Counted from the stretch's first letter, positions 54,383 through 63,395 are shown. The stretch: DNA of 64,000 nt from Faecalibacterium langellae (GCF_002549775.1 NZ_NMTR01000021.1:434001-498000), one strand, 5' to 3'. A program made the numbers and translations. Notes: generated by a model not told the origin, from the letters alone.

Positions 54383-55852
54383 TCAGTGCCGGGGTGCCCG
54401 CTCATACAAAGCGGTCAGCTCTGCGATGTGGGAAGCGAGGGAGGCCGGCAGCGGCTCACCCAGCCGCCACTGCCAGTTGGCACCCTGTGTGCTGGGGGTG
54501 TTGATGCGGGCCTCCGCGCCCAGGTGCAGCCAGTCGGCCAGCGGGATGACCGCCGTGTCCGACACGCTGGCAAGGCAGGCGCAGATCATGGCCTCGGTCA
54601 GGTCCTCCGGCTGGCAGCGCAGGTAGCGGCAGGCGTAGGCCACATCCTCGGCGCTGGCATTGGTGCGCCAGCCCTCGGTGGTCACGTTGTCGTGGGTGCC
54701 GGTGTACACCACGCTGCTGCGGGGGTAGGTGTGGGGCAGGTAGTTGCCGGACTCCCGGCTGTCGAAGGCGAACTGCATGATCTTCATGCCCGGGTAACCG
54801 CTGGCGGCCAGCATGGCCTTGACCTCCGGGGTCAGGTAGCCCAGGTCCTCGGCAATGATGCTGCCTTCGCCCAGCGCTTCGTGCATGGCGTGGATAAAGT
54901 CGCGGTCGGGGCCTTTTTCCCAGTGGCCGCCTGCCGCCGTCCGGTTCCCGGCGGGGATGGAGTAGTAGCTCTCAAAGCCGCGGAAGTGGTCGATGCGCAC
55001 CACATCGTAGATGGAGGTGGCGTGCTTCATGCGCTGCTTCCACCAGGCAAAGCCGGTGGCCTTGTGGGTGGGCCAGTCGTACAGGGGGTTGCCCCAGAGC
55101 TGGCCGTCCGCCGCGAAAGCATCCGGCGGGCATCCGGCCACCTGGGTCAGGTGCATCCGGCCGTCGGTCTGGAACAGTTCCGGGTGGGTCCACAGGTCAC
55201 TGGAGTCCGGGCTGACGTAGATGGGGATGTCGCCCACCAGCTGGATGCCCTTGCCGTTGGCGTAGGCCTTCAGGGCGTTCCACTGGGTGTAGAAGAAGAA
55301 CTGCACCGCCTTGTAGTAGTTGACGCTTTCGGCCAGGGCGGCCTCGGCGGCGGCCAGTGCTTCCGGCTCGCGGCAGCGCAGTTCGTCCGGCCAGTCGGCA
55401 AGGCCCGCCTGACCCTGGGCGGCCTTGACCGCCATGAACAGGGCGTAATCCTCCAACCAGAAGTCCTGCGCGTCGCAGAAATCTTCATAGGCGGGGGTGG
55501 GGGCAGCCAGCAGCCGGTCGGCCGCCTTCTTCAGCAGCACCGGCCGCTCGTTGTAGAGCGCACCGTAGTCGATGGGCCCCACGGGCTGTGCGGCGGGCAC
55601 CTCGTCGGCGGTGAGCAGGCCGTCTGCGGCCAGCAGACGGTAATCAATGAAATAGGGGTTCCCGGCAAAGGCGGAGAAGCTCTGGTAAGGGCTGTCGCCG
55701 TAGCCGGTGGGGCCGATGGGCAGGATCTGCCAGTAAGTCTGTTTGGCCTCGGCGAGAAAATCAACGAACGCAAAGGCCTCTTTTCCCAGTGTGCCGATCC
55801 CGAAGGGCCCCGGCAGGCTGAAAACGGGCATCAGAATGCCGCTTGCACGCAT
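54383..55852 (-). CDS. malQ: 4-alpha-glucanotransferase (GH77)
   Basis: A 489-residue amylomaltase that shuffles alpha-1,4-glucan chains. Marks: LPGPFGIGTLGKEAFAFVDFLAEA near the N-terminus, SPYQSFSAFAGNPYFID, the nucleophile Asp in VVRIDHFRGFESYY, acid/base Glu in SIIAEDLG, and the third acid in GTHDNVTTEGW. It ends with the GH77 tail LGAEARINTPSTQGANWQWRL. AAGGAGG lies 6-7 bases before ATG. It is the last gene of the importer operon. Confidence 0.95.
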   Translation of the reverse strand: MRASGILMPVFSLPGPFGIGTLGKEAFAFVDFLAEAKQTYWQILPIGPTGYGDSPYQSFSAFAGNPYFIDYRLLAADGLLTADEVPAAQPVGPIDYGALYNERPVLLKKAADRLLAAPTPAYEDFCDAQDFWLEDYALFMAVKAAQGQAGLADWPDELRCREPEALAAAEAALAESVNYYKAVQFFFYTQWNALKAYANGKGIQLVGDIPIYVSPDSSDLWTHPELFQTDGRMHLTQVAGCPPDAFAADGQLWGNPLYDWPTHKATGFAWWKQRMKHATSIYDVVRIDHFRGFESYYSIPAGNRTAAGGHWEKGPDRDFIHAMHEALGEGSIIAEDLGYLTPEVKAMLAASGYPGMKIMQFAFDSRESGNYLPHTYPRSSVVYTGTHDNVTTEGWRTNASAEDVAYACRYLRCQPEDLTEAMICACLASVSDTAVIPLADWLHLGAEARINTPSTQGANWQWRLGEPLPASLASHIAELTALYERAPRH

Positions 55853-55867
55853 AGTGTGCGCACCTCC

Positions 55868-56710
55868 TTAGCCCTTCACAGCGCCTGCGACCACACCTTC
55901 AATGATGTATTTCTGGCAGGTCGCGTACAGGATGATGATGGGAATGATCGCGATGATGATGCAGGCCATCATGGGGGCCAGCTCCACGCGGCCGTAACCG
56001 CCGCGGAAATACTGGATGGCCATGGGGATGGTGCGGTACTTCTTGATGTCCAGCACCAGGGTGGGCAGCAGGTAGTCGTTCCACACCCACATCGTTTCAA
56101 GGATGGCGGTGGAGATCATGGTGGGCTTCAGGATGGGGAAGACGATCTTGAAGAAGATCTGGATGGGGTTGCAGCCGTCGATCATGGCTGCTTCCTCGAT
56201 CTCCATGGGAACGCTTTTCATAAAGCCGGTGAACATGAACACGGCCAGACCGGCGCCGAAGCCCAGATAGATGATGCAGATGTTCCACGGGGTGTTCAGC
56301 TTGAGCTGGTCAGCGGTCTTGGACAGGGTGAACATGACCATCTGGAAGGGGACCACCATGGAGAAGACGATGAGCAGGTTCATGAACTTGCTCAGCTTGT
56401 TGTTCACGCGGGTGAGGTACCAGCCGGTCATGGAGCAGCACAGCAGGATCAGCACGACGCTGGAAATGGTGATGACAAGGCTGTAGCCCAGGCTGGACAG
56501 AAAGCCCATCTTGGTCACGCCGTAAACGTAGTTGGAAAGGCCCGCAAAGGTCTCGGCGGTGGGCAGCTTGAACACCGTGGAGGTGGTGAAGGTGCCCTCT
56601 TTCTTCAGGCTGTTCAGCAGGATCAGCACGATGGGGTAGATCCACAGCAGGCACAGCAGGCTCATGATGACCGTGAGAACGTTATCCCACATTTTCTTTT
56701 GTTTCGGCAT
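55868..56710 (-). CDS. ABC sugar permease, MalG-like
   Basis: A 280-residue permease with six helices and the EAA loop IEEAAMIDGCNPIQIFFKIVFPIL, ending YIIEGVVAGAVKG. The start at 56710 overlaps the preceding stop by one base (TAATG) and has AAGGAGG upstream. It pairs with the next gene upstream. Confidence 0.9.
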   Translation of the reverse strand: MPKQKKMWDNVLTVIMSLLCLLWIYPIVLILLNSLKKEGTFTTSTVFKLPTAETFAGLSNYVYGVTKMGFLSSLGYSLVITISSVVLILLCCSMTGWYLTRVNNKLSKFMNLLIVFSMVVPFQMVMFTLSKTADQLKLNTPWNICIIYLGFGAGLAVFMFTGFMKSVPMEIEEAAMIDGCNPIQIFFKIVFPILKPTMISTAILETMWVWNDYLLPTLVLDIKKYRTIPMAIQYFRGGYGRVELAPMMACIIIAIIPIIILYATCQKYIIEGVVAGAVKG

Positions 56711-57561
56711 TACTGCTGCACCTCCTTGGAGCGGGTAAAGTGGAGCTGGATGAGGGAGATGACCACCACGATCAGGAAGAACACCACGGCCTTTGCCTGG
56801 CCGATGCCCTTCCACTGAGCGCCGGAGCGGCCATAGAAGGTGTTGTAGATGTTCAGGGCCAGCATTTCACTGGCGTTGGCGGGCTCACCGGCGGTCAGGG
56901 CCACGTTCTGGTCAAACAGCTTGAAGCTGTTGGTCAGGGTGAGGAAGGTGCAGATGGTCACGCTGGGCATGACCATGGGGATCTTGATCTTGAACAGGAC
57001 CTCCCGGTCATTGGCGCCGTCGATCTTGGCGGCCTCGATCAGGTCGCCGGGCACGCTCTGCAGGCCGGCCACGTAGATGATCATCATGTAGCCGATCTGC
57101 TGCCAGCACATCAGGATGACCAGACCGATGAAACCAGCCTTGGCGTCCAGCGCCAGCAGGGGCTTCTGCAGGTTTGCCAGCACGCCGTTGAGCAGGATCT
57201 GCCAGATATAGCCCAGCAGGATGCCGCCGATCAGGTTGGGCATGAAGTAGACGGTACGGAAAAGGTTAGTGCCCTTGATGCCGCGGGTCAGCACCAGCGC
57301 GATGGCGAAGGCACACACGTTGATGAGCACGGTGCTCACCACGGTGAACACCGCAGTAAAGCCGAACGCATGCAGGAAGGTGGAATCCTGGAACACCGAG
57401 ATGTAGTTCTGGATGCCCACAAAGGTAGTCTTGGACACGGTAGTGAACCGCTGGAAGGACAGATAGGTGCCCCAGATAAAGGGCCAGATGAAGCCGATGA
57501 TGAACGCGATGAGGGTAGGCAGCACGAACACCGGCCAGTATTTGCTGATGGCTTTTTGCAT
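56710..57561 (-). CDS. ABC sugar permease, MalF-like
   Basis: A 283-residue permease with six helices and EAA loop IEAAKIDGANDREVLFKIKIPMV. Its N-terminus is short, unlike the maltodextrin MalF at 41.8 kb, so the substrate may differ. It is preceded by a hairpin that separates it from the binding protein gene. Confidence 0.9.
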   Translation of the reverse strand: MQKAISKYWPVFVLPTLIAFIIGFIWPFIWGTYLSFQRFTTVSKTTFVGIQNYISVFQDSTFLHAFGFTAVFTVVSTVLINVCAFAIALVLTRGIKGTNLFRTVYFMPNLIGGILLGYIWQILLNGVLANLQKPLLALDAKAGFIGLVILMCWQQIGYMMIIYVAGLQSVPGDLIEAAKIDGANDREVLFKIKIPMVMPSVTICTFLTLTNSFKLFDQNVALTAGEPANASEMLALNIYNTFYGRSGAQWKGIGQAKAVVFFLIVVVISLIQLHFTRSKEVQQ

Positions 57562-57582
57562 GTGATGTACCTCCTGAACAAA

Positions 57583-57625
57583 AAAGGGAGGCGGGGCGAA
57601 CTTCTTCGCCCGCCTCCCGATTCAA
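57583..57625 (-). terminator. Intra-operonic terminator between binding protein and permease
   Basis: Minus strand GGGAGGCGGGCGAA pairs with TTCGCCCCGCCTCCC, followed by TTTTTT, just before the permease ribosome site. Confidence 0.85.
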
Positions 57626-57653
57626 TTCATTGAAATGATGGGAGTCTTGCGGC

Positions 57654-58997
57654 TTAGCCGTTGGCCAGCTTGTACTCGGAAGCCCAGCCGTCCACGAAGG
57701 CGGTGACCACGGCATCCCAGTCGCCGGTGCCTGCTGCGTAAGCGGTCAGAGCAGAACCAACACCGTTCTTCCACTCCTCGGAAGGCATGGTGGAGAAGCA
57801 CCAGTCAACACTGGTCTTGCCGGCTGCAACGTAGTCGTTTGCAATGGCGATCAGGGGGTTGGTGGAGTCCTTTGCCTTCTTGAAGGGGATGACGAAGCCC
57901 ATCTTGTCAGCCATCGCGCTGGTGCCGGCCTCAGAGGTGACACACCAGTACAGGAAGTCCAGAGTAGCCTGGATATCAGCCTCGCTGGACTGATTGTTCA
58001 CACACCAGTAGTTCTCGGAACCGGTGCACAGGCCCTGATTCTCCTCGCCATCCACACCGATGTAGATGGGCAGCATGCCCAGATTGTCGTCGCCCAGATC
58101 CTTCACATCGCTGTAAGCCCAGGTGCCGTTCTGGTAGAACACAGCCTTCTTGCCCACGAACTCAGCCACAGCGTCGTTGCCGGTCTTGGAAGCCAGCAGG
58201 GTGGGGTCGCAGGTGGAATCGGTGATGTACAGGTCCCAGATCTGCTTGTAGTTGTCCAGATAGGTGCCCTTGATGGCATCGGTAGAGCTGATGCCGTCTG
58301 CCTTGTACTCGTAGTAGATGGGCAGGTTTGCCAGATGGGTCTTGAAGCGCCAGTCAGAAGAACCGTCCATGCCGGCAGAGGTGAAAGCACCGTCCACGCC
58401 CAGCTCAGCCTTGCGGGCCTGGATGTCGTCGGCGACCTTCTTCAGATCGGCAAAGCCCTTGATGTCGTCCTGGGTGTAACCGGCGGCAGTCAGCAGCTCC
58501 TTGTTGTAGATGATGCCGTAGGTCTCGATGACGTATGCGATGCTGGTAACGGCGTCGCCGTCCTTCAGGGCGAAGGAATCGCTGGTCAGCTCACCGTACA
58601 GCTGGCTGCCGGACAGGTCGTAGCAGTAATCCTTCCAGTTGGCCAGACCCACAGGGCCGTTCACCTGGAACAGGGTGGGAGCCTCGCTCTTTTCCATCTC
58701 GCTCATCAGGGTGGTCTCGTACTGGCCGGAAGCGGCGGTGACAACGGTCACAGGCACGCCGGTCTCCTTGGTGTACTCAGCGGCCAGATCCTGCCAATCC
58801 TGATCCTGCTCGGGCTTGAAGTTCAGGTAGTAGACCTTGCCGTCTGCACCGGAAGCAGCCGTGCTGGAAGCAGCGGCAGAACCGGAAGCAGCAGTGGAAG
58901 TGCTGCTGGAGGAGCCGCCGCAGGCAGCCAGGCCCAGAGCAGCGGCAGAAACGCCGGCAGCCTTCAGGAAGTTACGACGAGTGATCATCTTTTTCAT
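57654..58997 (-). CDS. Sugar ABC transporter substrate-binding lipoprotein
   Basis: A 447-residue binding protein. Signal MKKMITRRNFLKAAGVSAAA..LAACGG with lipobox LAAC and a twin-arginine-like TRRNFLK. The linker is Ser/Ala-rich, and the mature fold is family 1 (VYYLNFKPEQDQDWQDLAAEY, YGIIYNKELLTAAGYTQDDIKGF, FVGKKAVFYQNGTWAYSD). Its operon with malQ suggests an alpha-glucoside ligand. RBS is AAGGAGAA. Confidence 0.9.
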   Translation of the reverse strand: MKKMITRRNFLKAAGVSAAALGLAACGGSSSSTSTAASGSAAASSTAASGADGKVYYLNFKPEQDQDWQDLAAEYTKETGVPVTVVTAASGQYETTLMSEMEKSEAPTLFQVNGPVGLANWKDYCYDLSGSQLYGELTSDSFALKDGDAVTSIAYVIETYGIIYNKELLTAAGYTQDDIKGFADLKKVADDIQARKAELGVDGAFTSAGMDGSSDWRFKTHLANLPIYYEYKADGISSTDAIKGTYLDNYKQIWDLYITDSTCDPTLLASKTGNDAVAEFVGKKAVFYQNGTWAYSDVKDLGDDNLGMLPIYIGVDGEENQGLCTGSENYWCVNNQSSEADIQATLDFLYWCVTSEAGTSAMADKMGFVIPFKKAKDSTNPLIAIANDYVAAGKTSVDWCFSTMPSEEWKNGVGSALTAYAAGTGDWDAVVTAFVDGWASEYKLANG

Positions 58998-59073
58998 AAT
59001 AAGTTCTCCTTCTTATTAAATTGTAAATGATGAACTATTTGATCTCCGTCCCGTGACGGAGGGGATACAAGAT

Positions 59074-60081
59074 TCAGATGGCTCTAACGCTCTCGCCCCG
59101 CTGCAGCTCGGGCTGCAGGGTGATGGTCTGGGCCGGGGCACCGTGCTCGATCTGCCGCACCAGAAGCTCGATGCTCTGCAGGGCGATCTGCTCACTGGGC
59201 TGCACGATGGTGGTCATCACCGGCACGCAGTAGCGGGACATCGTGATGCCGTCGAAGCCGATCACCGAAACATCTTCCGGTACCCGGAACCCGGCGCTCA
59301 CCAGCGCCCGGATGGCACCGAAGGCGATCACATCGCTCATGGCGAACAGGGCAGTGAACTCAGCCCGGCGGGCCAGCAGACTGTTCATGGCGTGGTAGGC
59401 GGATTCGAAATCGTAGTTGGACAGGCCGTAGAGGTTGTCGTTGAACTGGATGCCCGCATCCCGCATGGCCTGCTGTGCGCCTTCCCGGCGCATCATGCTG
59501 GGGTAGCTCGTGACCGGCCCGCCCAGCACGGCGATCTTGCTGTGGCCCTGCTGGATGAGGTAGGACACCGCCTGATAAGAGGCTGCCCGGTCGTCCACGC
59601 CCACCATGGACAGGTTGGGGAAGTTCAGCTTGTCGGATACCAGCGTGGCCAGCACCGAAGGGACGCTGATGCTTGCAAACCCTTTCTGGAAGTTCGACAC
59701 GCTGCCGCCCAGGAAGATCATGCCTTTGGGCTTGATCTCGCGCAGGATCTTTTCGGCGGCGTCGATCTCGTTGGCGTTCTCGTCCAGGTAGGAGACGATG
59801 CCGTTGTACCCGTAAAGGGTGGCGGCCCGCTGCAGCTGCACCAGAAAATCCGAGAAGAAAATGTTCCGGGTGCCTTTGACCACGAACGCCAGGCTGCGCG
59901 ACTGCTGGATCTTCAGCTGACGGGCGTTGGTGTTGGGCACGAACCCGGCGTCCCGCATCACCTTCAGGACATGCTCTTTTGTCTCCGGGCGGACGTCCGG
60001 GCGGTCGTTGATGACACGGGAAATGGTGCTCACCGAACAGCCGCTGATCCGCGCAATGTCCTTGATGGTCATGTTCGGCAT
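59074..60081 (-). CDS. LacI family repressor of the malQ operon
   Basis: A 335-residue repressor with the helix-turn-helix MTIKDIARISGCSVSTISRVINDRPDVRP and the hinge region NARQLKIQQSRSLAFVVKG, followed by the effector domain (MIFLGGSVSNFQKGF, GHSKIAVLGGPVTSYPSMMRREGAQQA, VSVIGFDGITMSRYCVP). It lies upstream of and in line with the binding protein-permease-malQ genes. ATG 60081 has GAGG nine bases upstream. Tandem GGGAACGTT sites in its promoter suggest autoregulation. Confidence 0.9.
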   Translation of the reverse strand: MPNMTIKDIARISGCSVSTISRVINDRPDVRPETKEHVLKVMRDAGFVPNTNARQLKIQQSRSLAFVVKGTRNIFFSDFLVQLQRAATLYGYNGIVSYLDENANEIDAAEKILREIKPKGMIFLGGSVSNFQKGFASISVPSVLATLVSDKLNFPNLSMVGVDDRAASYQAVSYLIQQGHSKIAVLGGPVTSYPSMMRREGAQQAMRDAGIQFNDNLYGLSNYDFESAYHAMNSLLARRAEFTALFAMSDVIAFGAIRALVSAGFRVPEDVSVIGFDGITMSRYCVPVMTTIVQPSEQIALQSIELLVRQIEHGAPAQTITLQPELQRGESVRAI

Positions 60082-60110
60082 GTCGGTGTTCCTCACTTTC
60101 GGTCGGATAT

Positions 60111-60160
60111 TCGGGAACGTTGTCGGGAACGTTTCCAGTGGCTATAGTATGGCATAATTT
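60111..60160 (-). promoter_or_regulatory. Operator region of the LacI gene; downstream gap empty
   Basis: The sequence TCGGGAACGTT occurs twice in tandem (60111-60121 and 60124-60134), the second extended to GGGAACGTTTCC, a LacI-type palindrome. A CATACT -10 and TTGATT -35 on the minus strand are plausible. From about 60170 to 60470 I see no gene or clear signal. Confidence 0.55.
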
Positions 60161-60472
60161 GTATAAAAAATCAATAGCGAAAAAACACTTTCGTGCAACC
60201 TGTACATCCAGACCAACCACTTTTGTGCAGGTTGATTTGCCCACAAAGCAAAACGCGCCGGTTGAACCGAAAATTACCGGGATAAAGCAGAATGCGCCGG
60301 GAGGACCGTACCGTTTTGTAACTTTTTGCACGGATGGTGCAGGAATATGGAATCTTGTACACAAGAAAAGATTCCGGAAACGGTACCGCTTGGGAAGGGT
60401 CAAAGACTCCAAACTTTCACAGTTGGCAAAAGTTCCGTAGGGAAGGGAGCTTCCGGCCCATGAAAACGCAAA

Positions 60473-60510
60473 AAAGCGCTTTCACCTTGTCATCGGTGAA
60501 AGCGCTTTGC
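60473..60510 (-). terminator. Terminator of the rpsF-ssb-rpsR operon
   Basis: A perfect 14-bp stem AAAGCGCTTTCACC/GGTGAAAGCGCTTT; on the minus strand it is followed by TTTTGCG. Confidence 0.9.
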
Positions 60511-60549
60511 TGATTGCTGATTATTCTGATTGGGTTGATTCTTTAAAGA

Positions 60550-60807
60550 TTAGTCGCTGACGTAGGGCATCAGAGCAACGTGACGAGCACGCTTGATGGC
60601 GATGGTCAGTGCGCGCTGATGATAAGCGCAAGTGCCGGTCACACGGCGGGGAATGATCTTTGCACGCTCAGAGACGTACTTACGCAGACGGGGCACGTCC
60701 TTGTAATCGATGGTGTCGATGCGATCGACACAGAAGCTGCAAACCTTCTTGCGGCCGCGGCGCATGGGGCGGGCGGGGCGAGAGCCTTCGGTTCTTTCAA
60801 AAGCCAT
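60550..60807 (-). CDS. rpsR: 30S ribosomal protein S18
   Basis: An 85-residue protein with [48 protein letters not shown], the S18 core. The four-Cys/His arrangement (C-x2-C, C-x2-H) is the zinc-binding form partly preserved. It is the last gene of the conserved operon. Confidence 0.97.
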   Translation of the reverse strand: MAFERTEGSRPARPMRRGRKKVCSFCVDRIDTIDYKDVPRLRKYVSERAKIIPRRVTGTCAYHQRALTIAIKRARHVALMPYVSD

Positions 60808-60853
60808 TGCTTATTACCTCCTATTGGATTTTTCACGGGTTGACCGTTTCGTG

Positions 60854-61333
60854 TCAGAACGGCAGGTCGTCGCTGTCGTCGATGACGGCGAAATCGTCTG
60901 CGTTGCCGGCGGAATAGCTGGGAGCTGCCTCCACAGCGGCCGGGCGGGCAGGCGCTGCGTTCTGGTAGGACGGAGCAGAATTCTGATAGCCTGCTCCATC
61001 GCCTGCATTGCTGTTCTTGGGGCCTGCAAAGTTGATGTTATTGGCAACCACTTCCACGGCCGTGCGGTTTGCACCGGTCTTGTCCTGATAGGTGCGGGAC
61101 TGCAGTCGGCCGTCCACAACGATCAGAGAACCCTTCTGGAAATAGCGGCAGACGAATTCAGCCTGCCGGTCCCAGGCAACAACGTCGATCCAGTCTGCAA
61201 CGCTCTGGCCGTTGGCGTCGCGGCGCCCGCGGTCACATGCAATGCGGAAAGAAGCAACATTTTTGCCGGTCGTAGTCTGGCGCATCTCGGGATCCCGCGC
61301 AAGGCGGCCCATGATAGCAACAACATTCAACAT
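60854..61333 (-). CDS. ssb: Single-stranded DNA-binding protein
   Basis: A 159-residue protein: OB fold (NVVAIMGRLARDPEMRQTTTGKNVASFRIACDR, WIDVVAWDRQAEFVCRYFQKGSLIVVDGRLQSRTY), then a Gly/Ala/Pro/Gln-rich linker and the acidic tip DDSDDLPF that recruits replication and repair proteins. Confidence 0.97.
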   Translation of the reverse strand: MLNVVAIMGRLARDPEMRQTTTGKNVASFRIACDRGRRDANGQSVADWIDVVAWDRQAEFVCRYFQKGSLIVVDGRLQSRTYQDKTGANRTAVEVVANNINFAGPKNSNAGDGAGYQNSAPSYQNAAPARPAAVEAAPSYSAGNADDFAVIDDSDDLPF

Positions 61334-61363
61334 TTTACGGTCTCCCTTTCTGTCACAGAGAAA

Positions 61364-61648
61364 TTACTCCTCGTGAGCAACGATCAGGCTGCGCATGACA
61401 CCCTCGGTGATCTTGTACACACGGTCCAGCTCAGCGGGGAAGCTGGGCTCGCTGGTGAAGTTGATCACGGTGTAAACGCCTTCCTCCTCGTCGTTGATGG
61501 GGTAGGCCAGACGGCGCTTGCCCCACTCGTCGATGGAATCGATCGTACCGTTAGCCTCGATCAGGGTCTTGAACTTACCCACCAGAGCGGCGGTAGCCTC
61601 CTCGTCGAGAGCGGCGCTGGTAATCAGCATGGTTTCGTACTTTGCCAT
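61364..61648 (-). CDS. rpsF: 30S ribosomal protein S6
   Basis: A 94-residue protein, MAKYETMLITSAALDEE, then WGKRRLAYPINDEEEGVYTVINFTSEP, the S6 fold that pairs with S18. AAAAGGAGG lies upstream; the longer frame to 61705 lacks a better start. First gene of rpsF-ssb-rpsR. Confidence 0.97.
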   Translation of the reverse strand: MAKYETMLITSAALDEEATAALVGKFKTLIEANGTIDSIDEWGKRRLAYPINDEEEGVYTVINFTSEPSFPAELDRVYKITEGVMRSLIVAHEE

Positions 61649-61758
61649 TTTGTAGCACCTCCTTTTGGACTTAAGGGTCCTGCAATCACAGGACCAAGGG
61701 TACACAGCGGATGCGGCGTCGCTTCTGCTGTGCGGCGTGTCTGTTCAGACAGCAATTT

Positions 61759-61787
61759 ATTATAGCAAGTGGGATGGATTCTGTCAA
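61759..61787 (-). promoter_or_regulatory. Promoter of rpsF-ssb-rpsR
   Basis: Minus-strand TTGACA (61782-61787), 17-bp spacer, TATAAT (61759-61764), about 110 bp before the rpsF start. The leader is long enough for S6:S18 autoregulation. Confidence 0.9.
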
Positions 61788-61821
61788 GAGATTTTCGAAA
61801 AAAGATGCAACAAAAAATATT

Positions 61822-61850
61822 TTGATTTTTTTGTGAAAGAAGACTATAAT
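61822..61850 (+). promoter_or_regulatory. Promoter of the cation/proton antiporter
   Basis: TTGATT (61822-61827), 17-bp spacer, TATAAT (61845-61850). It is back-to-back with the rpsF promoter, 34 bp away. Confidence 0.8.
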
Positions 61851-61979
61851 AGAATCGCTTTGGGGAGAGGGCGAACCGCCAAAACCTGAGAAAGGGGATT
61901 CTTCTGCGATGGATATCCTCTCTCCCGAAAGCAGCAAAGGGATAAAAAATATATTGTTAAAGTAAAGGAAGGATGCATC

Positions 61980-63173
61980 GTGACTTCGGTTTTCCGTGAT
62001 CTGGCGATCATTATTCTGAGCGCAAAATTCTGCGGCCTGGTGGCCCGCAAGTGCAAGGCCCCCCAGGTGGTGGGCGAGATCCTGGCCGGTCTGCTCATCG
62101 GCCCGTGCGTGCTCAACCTGGTGCAGACCAATGACTCCATCTCCACCTTTGCCGAGATCGGCGTGGTGCTGCTGATGTTCTCCACCGGCCTTGGCACCAA
62201 CCTCAAGGAGCTCATCAAGGCGGGCCCCATCGCCACCCTGATCGCCTGCGTGGGCGTGTTCGTCCCGCTGGTGGGCGGCACCTTATTATACAGCGCCTTC
62301 TACGGCTTCTCGGCCGTGGGCAGCCCTGAGTTCTACCGCGCGCTGTTCATCGGCACCATCATGACGGCCACCAGCGTGTCCATCACGGTGGCCACCCTGC
62401 AGGAGATGGGCCACCTGAAAAGCTTCCTGGGCACCACCATCGTCAGCGCCGCTGTCATTGATGACGTCATCGGCATCGTGGTGCTCACCTGCGTGCTGGG
62501 CGCAAGCTCCGGCACCGGTACGGGTCTGGGCAAGGTGCTGGTCAACACGCTGCTGTTCTTTGCCACCGCTGTGGGCGTGGGCCTTGCGGTGCACTACGGC
62601 ATGAAGTGGCTGGACAAGCGCAACCCCCACACCCAGCGCATCACCATCGTCAGCATGGCCTTCTGCTTTGCCATGGCCTACATCGCTGAGGAATACTTCG
62701 GCATTGCCGATATTACCGGCGCCTACATTGCCGGCATCGTGCTGTGCACCATGGACGATGCATCCTATGTGGAGCGCCGCGTGGATATCAGCAACTATGT
62801 GCTGTTCGCGCCAGTGTTCTTTGCGTCCATCGGCCTCAAGACCGACATCAGCGGCCTGACGCCGGAGATCCTGCTGTTCTGCATCTGCTTCGTCATCGTG
62901 GCGCTGATCACCAAGATCATCGGCTGCGGCCTGGCCGCGAAGCTCTGCCGCTTCAACTGGGGCGATTCCCTCAAAGTGGGCGTCGGCATGATGACCCGCG
63001 GCGAGGTGGCGCTGATCGTGGCCCAGAAGGGCCTTGCCATCGGCGTGGTGGATGCGGTGTACTTCACGGCCGTCATCCTGCTGATCGTGGTGTCCAGTGT
63101 GGCGACCCCGCTGGTGCTGAAGGCGCTGTTCACCAAGCACCCGCCCGTGCCGCATCCCAGCCAGGTAAAATAA
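61980..63173 (+). CDS. Cation:proton antiporter (CPA2 / KefB-NhaP type)
   Basis: A 397-residue, about 12-helix antiporter. It opens FRDLAIIILSAKFCGLVARKCKAPQVVGEILAGLLIGP, typical of CPA2, and carries the ion site ASAAVIDDVIGIVVL-type sequence with the paired Asp residues and GMMTRGEVALIVAQKGL near the C-terminus. No nucleotide-binding RCK domain follows. It would exchange Na+ or K+ for H+. The start is GTG with AAAGGAAGG upstream. Confidence 0.9.
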   Translation: MTSVFRDLAIIILSAKFCGLVARKCKAPQVVGEILAGLLIGPCVLNLVQTNDSISTFAEIGVVLLMFSTGLGTNLKELIKAGPIATLIACVGVFVPLVGGTLLYSAFYGFSAVGSPEFYRALFIGTIMTATSVSITVATLQEMGHLKSFLGTTIVSAAVIDDVIGIVVLTCVLGASSGTGTGLGKVLVNTLLFFATAVGVGLAVHYGMKWLDKRNPHTQRITIVSMAFCFAMAYIAEEYFGIADITGAYIAGIVLCTMDDASYVERRVDISNYVLFAPVFFASIGLKTDISGLTPEILLFCICFVIVALITKIIGCGLAAKLCRFNWGDSLKVGVGMMTRGEVALIVAQKGLAIGVVDAVYFTAVILLIVVSSVATPLVLKALFTKHPPVPHPSQVK

Positions 63174-63394
63174 ATGATGTTGCTGCGCAAATGATGTGGC
63201 TTACGCCATGATGTCTGCTGCGCAGATGATGTGCACCGCACAGCGGTGCAATGAAAACACCCCGGAAGCTTTCGCGTTCCGGGGTGTTTTTCTGCTGTCG
63301 TATCGTCCTTCATGCGCCGCAGCGCACATCATTTTTGCGAAGCAAAACATCATTGCGCCAGCACATCATGCCGAAGGCACATCATTGCGAAGCA
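63174..63394. repeat. Symmetric ATGATGT heptamer / mini-hairpin array
   Basis: Four ATGATGT copies (63174, 63191, 63208, 63226) on the left and four ACATCAT copies (63326, 63347, 63363, 63379) on the right flank a central terminator. The spacers are 9-14 nt and almost all are small palindromes: GGCTTACGCC, CTGCTGCGCAG, TTTTGCGAAGCAAA, GCCGAAGGC, TGCGAAGCA. Each convergent transcript thus reads ATGATGT-hairpin units toward the shared terminator. Function unknown. Confidence 0.85.
63256..63292. terminator. Bidirectional terminator at the centre of the array
   Basis: AAACACCCCGGAA pairs with TTCCGGGGTGTTT, followed by TT; it serves the antiporter and galU. Confidence 0.9.
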
Positions 63395-63395
63395 C

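Noticed and set aside
54371-56818. An 815-codon plus-strand frame across malQ and a permease gene
   Set aside because: It is antisense to two recognised genes; its product has no recognisable motif.
60160-60440. A 106-codon plus-strand frame downstream of the LacI operator
   Set aside because: It spans promoter-like and gene-free sequence and has no ribosome site or family resemblance.
63174-63394. CRISPR-like array
   Set aside because: Repeats are only 7 bp, the spacers are 9-14 nt palindromes, orientation flips at the centre, and no cas genes are in the window.
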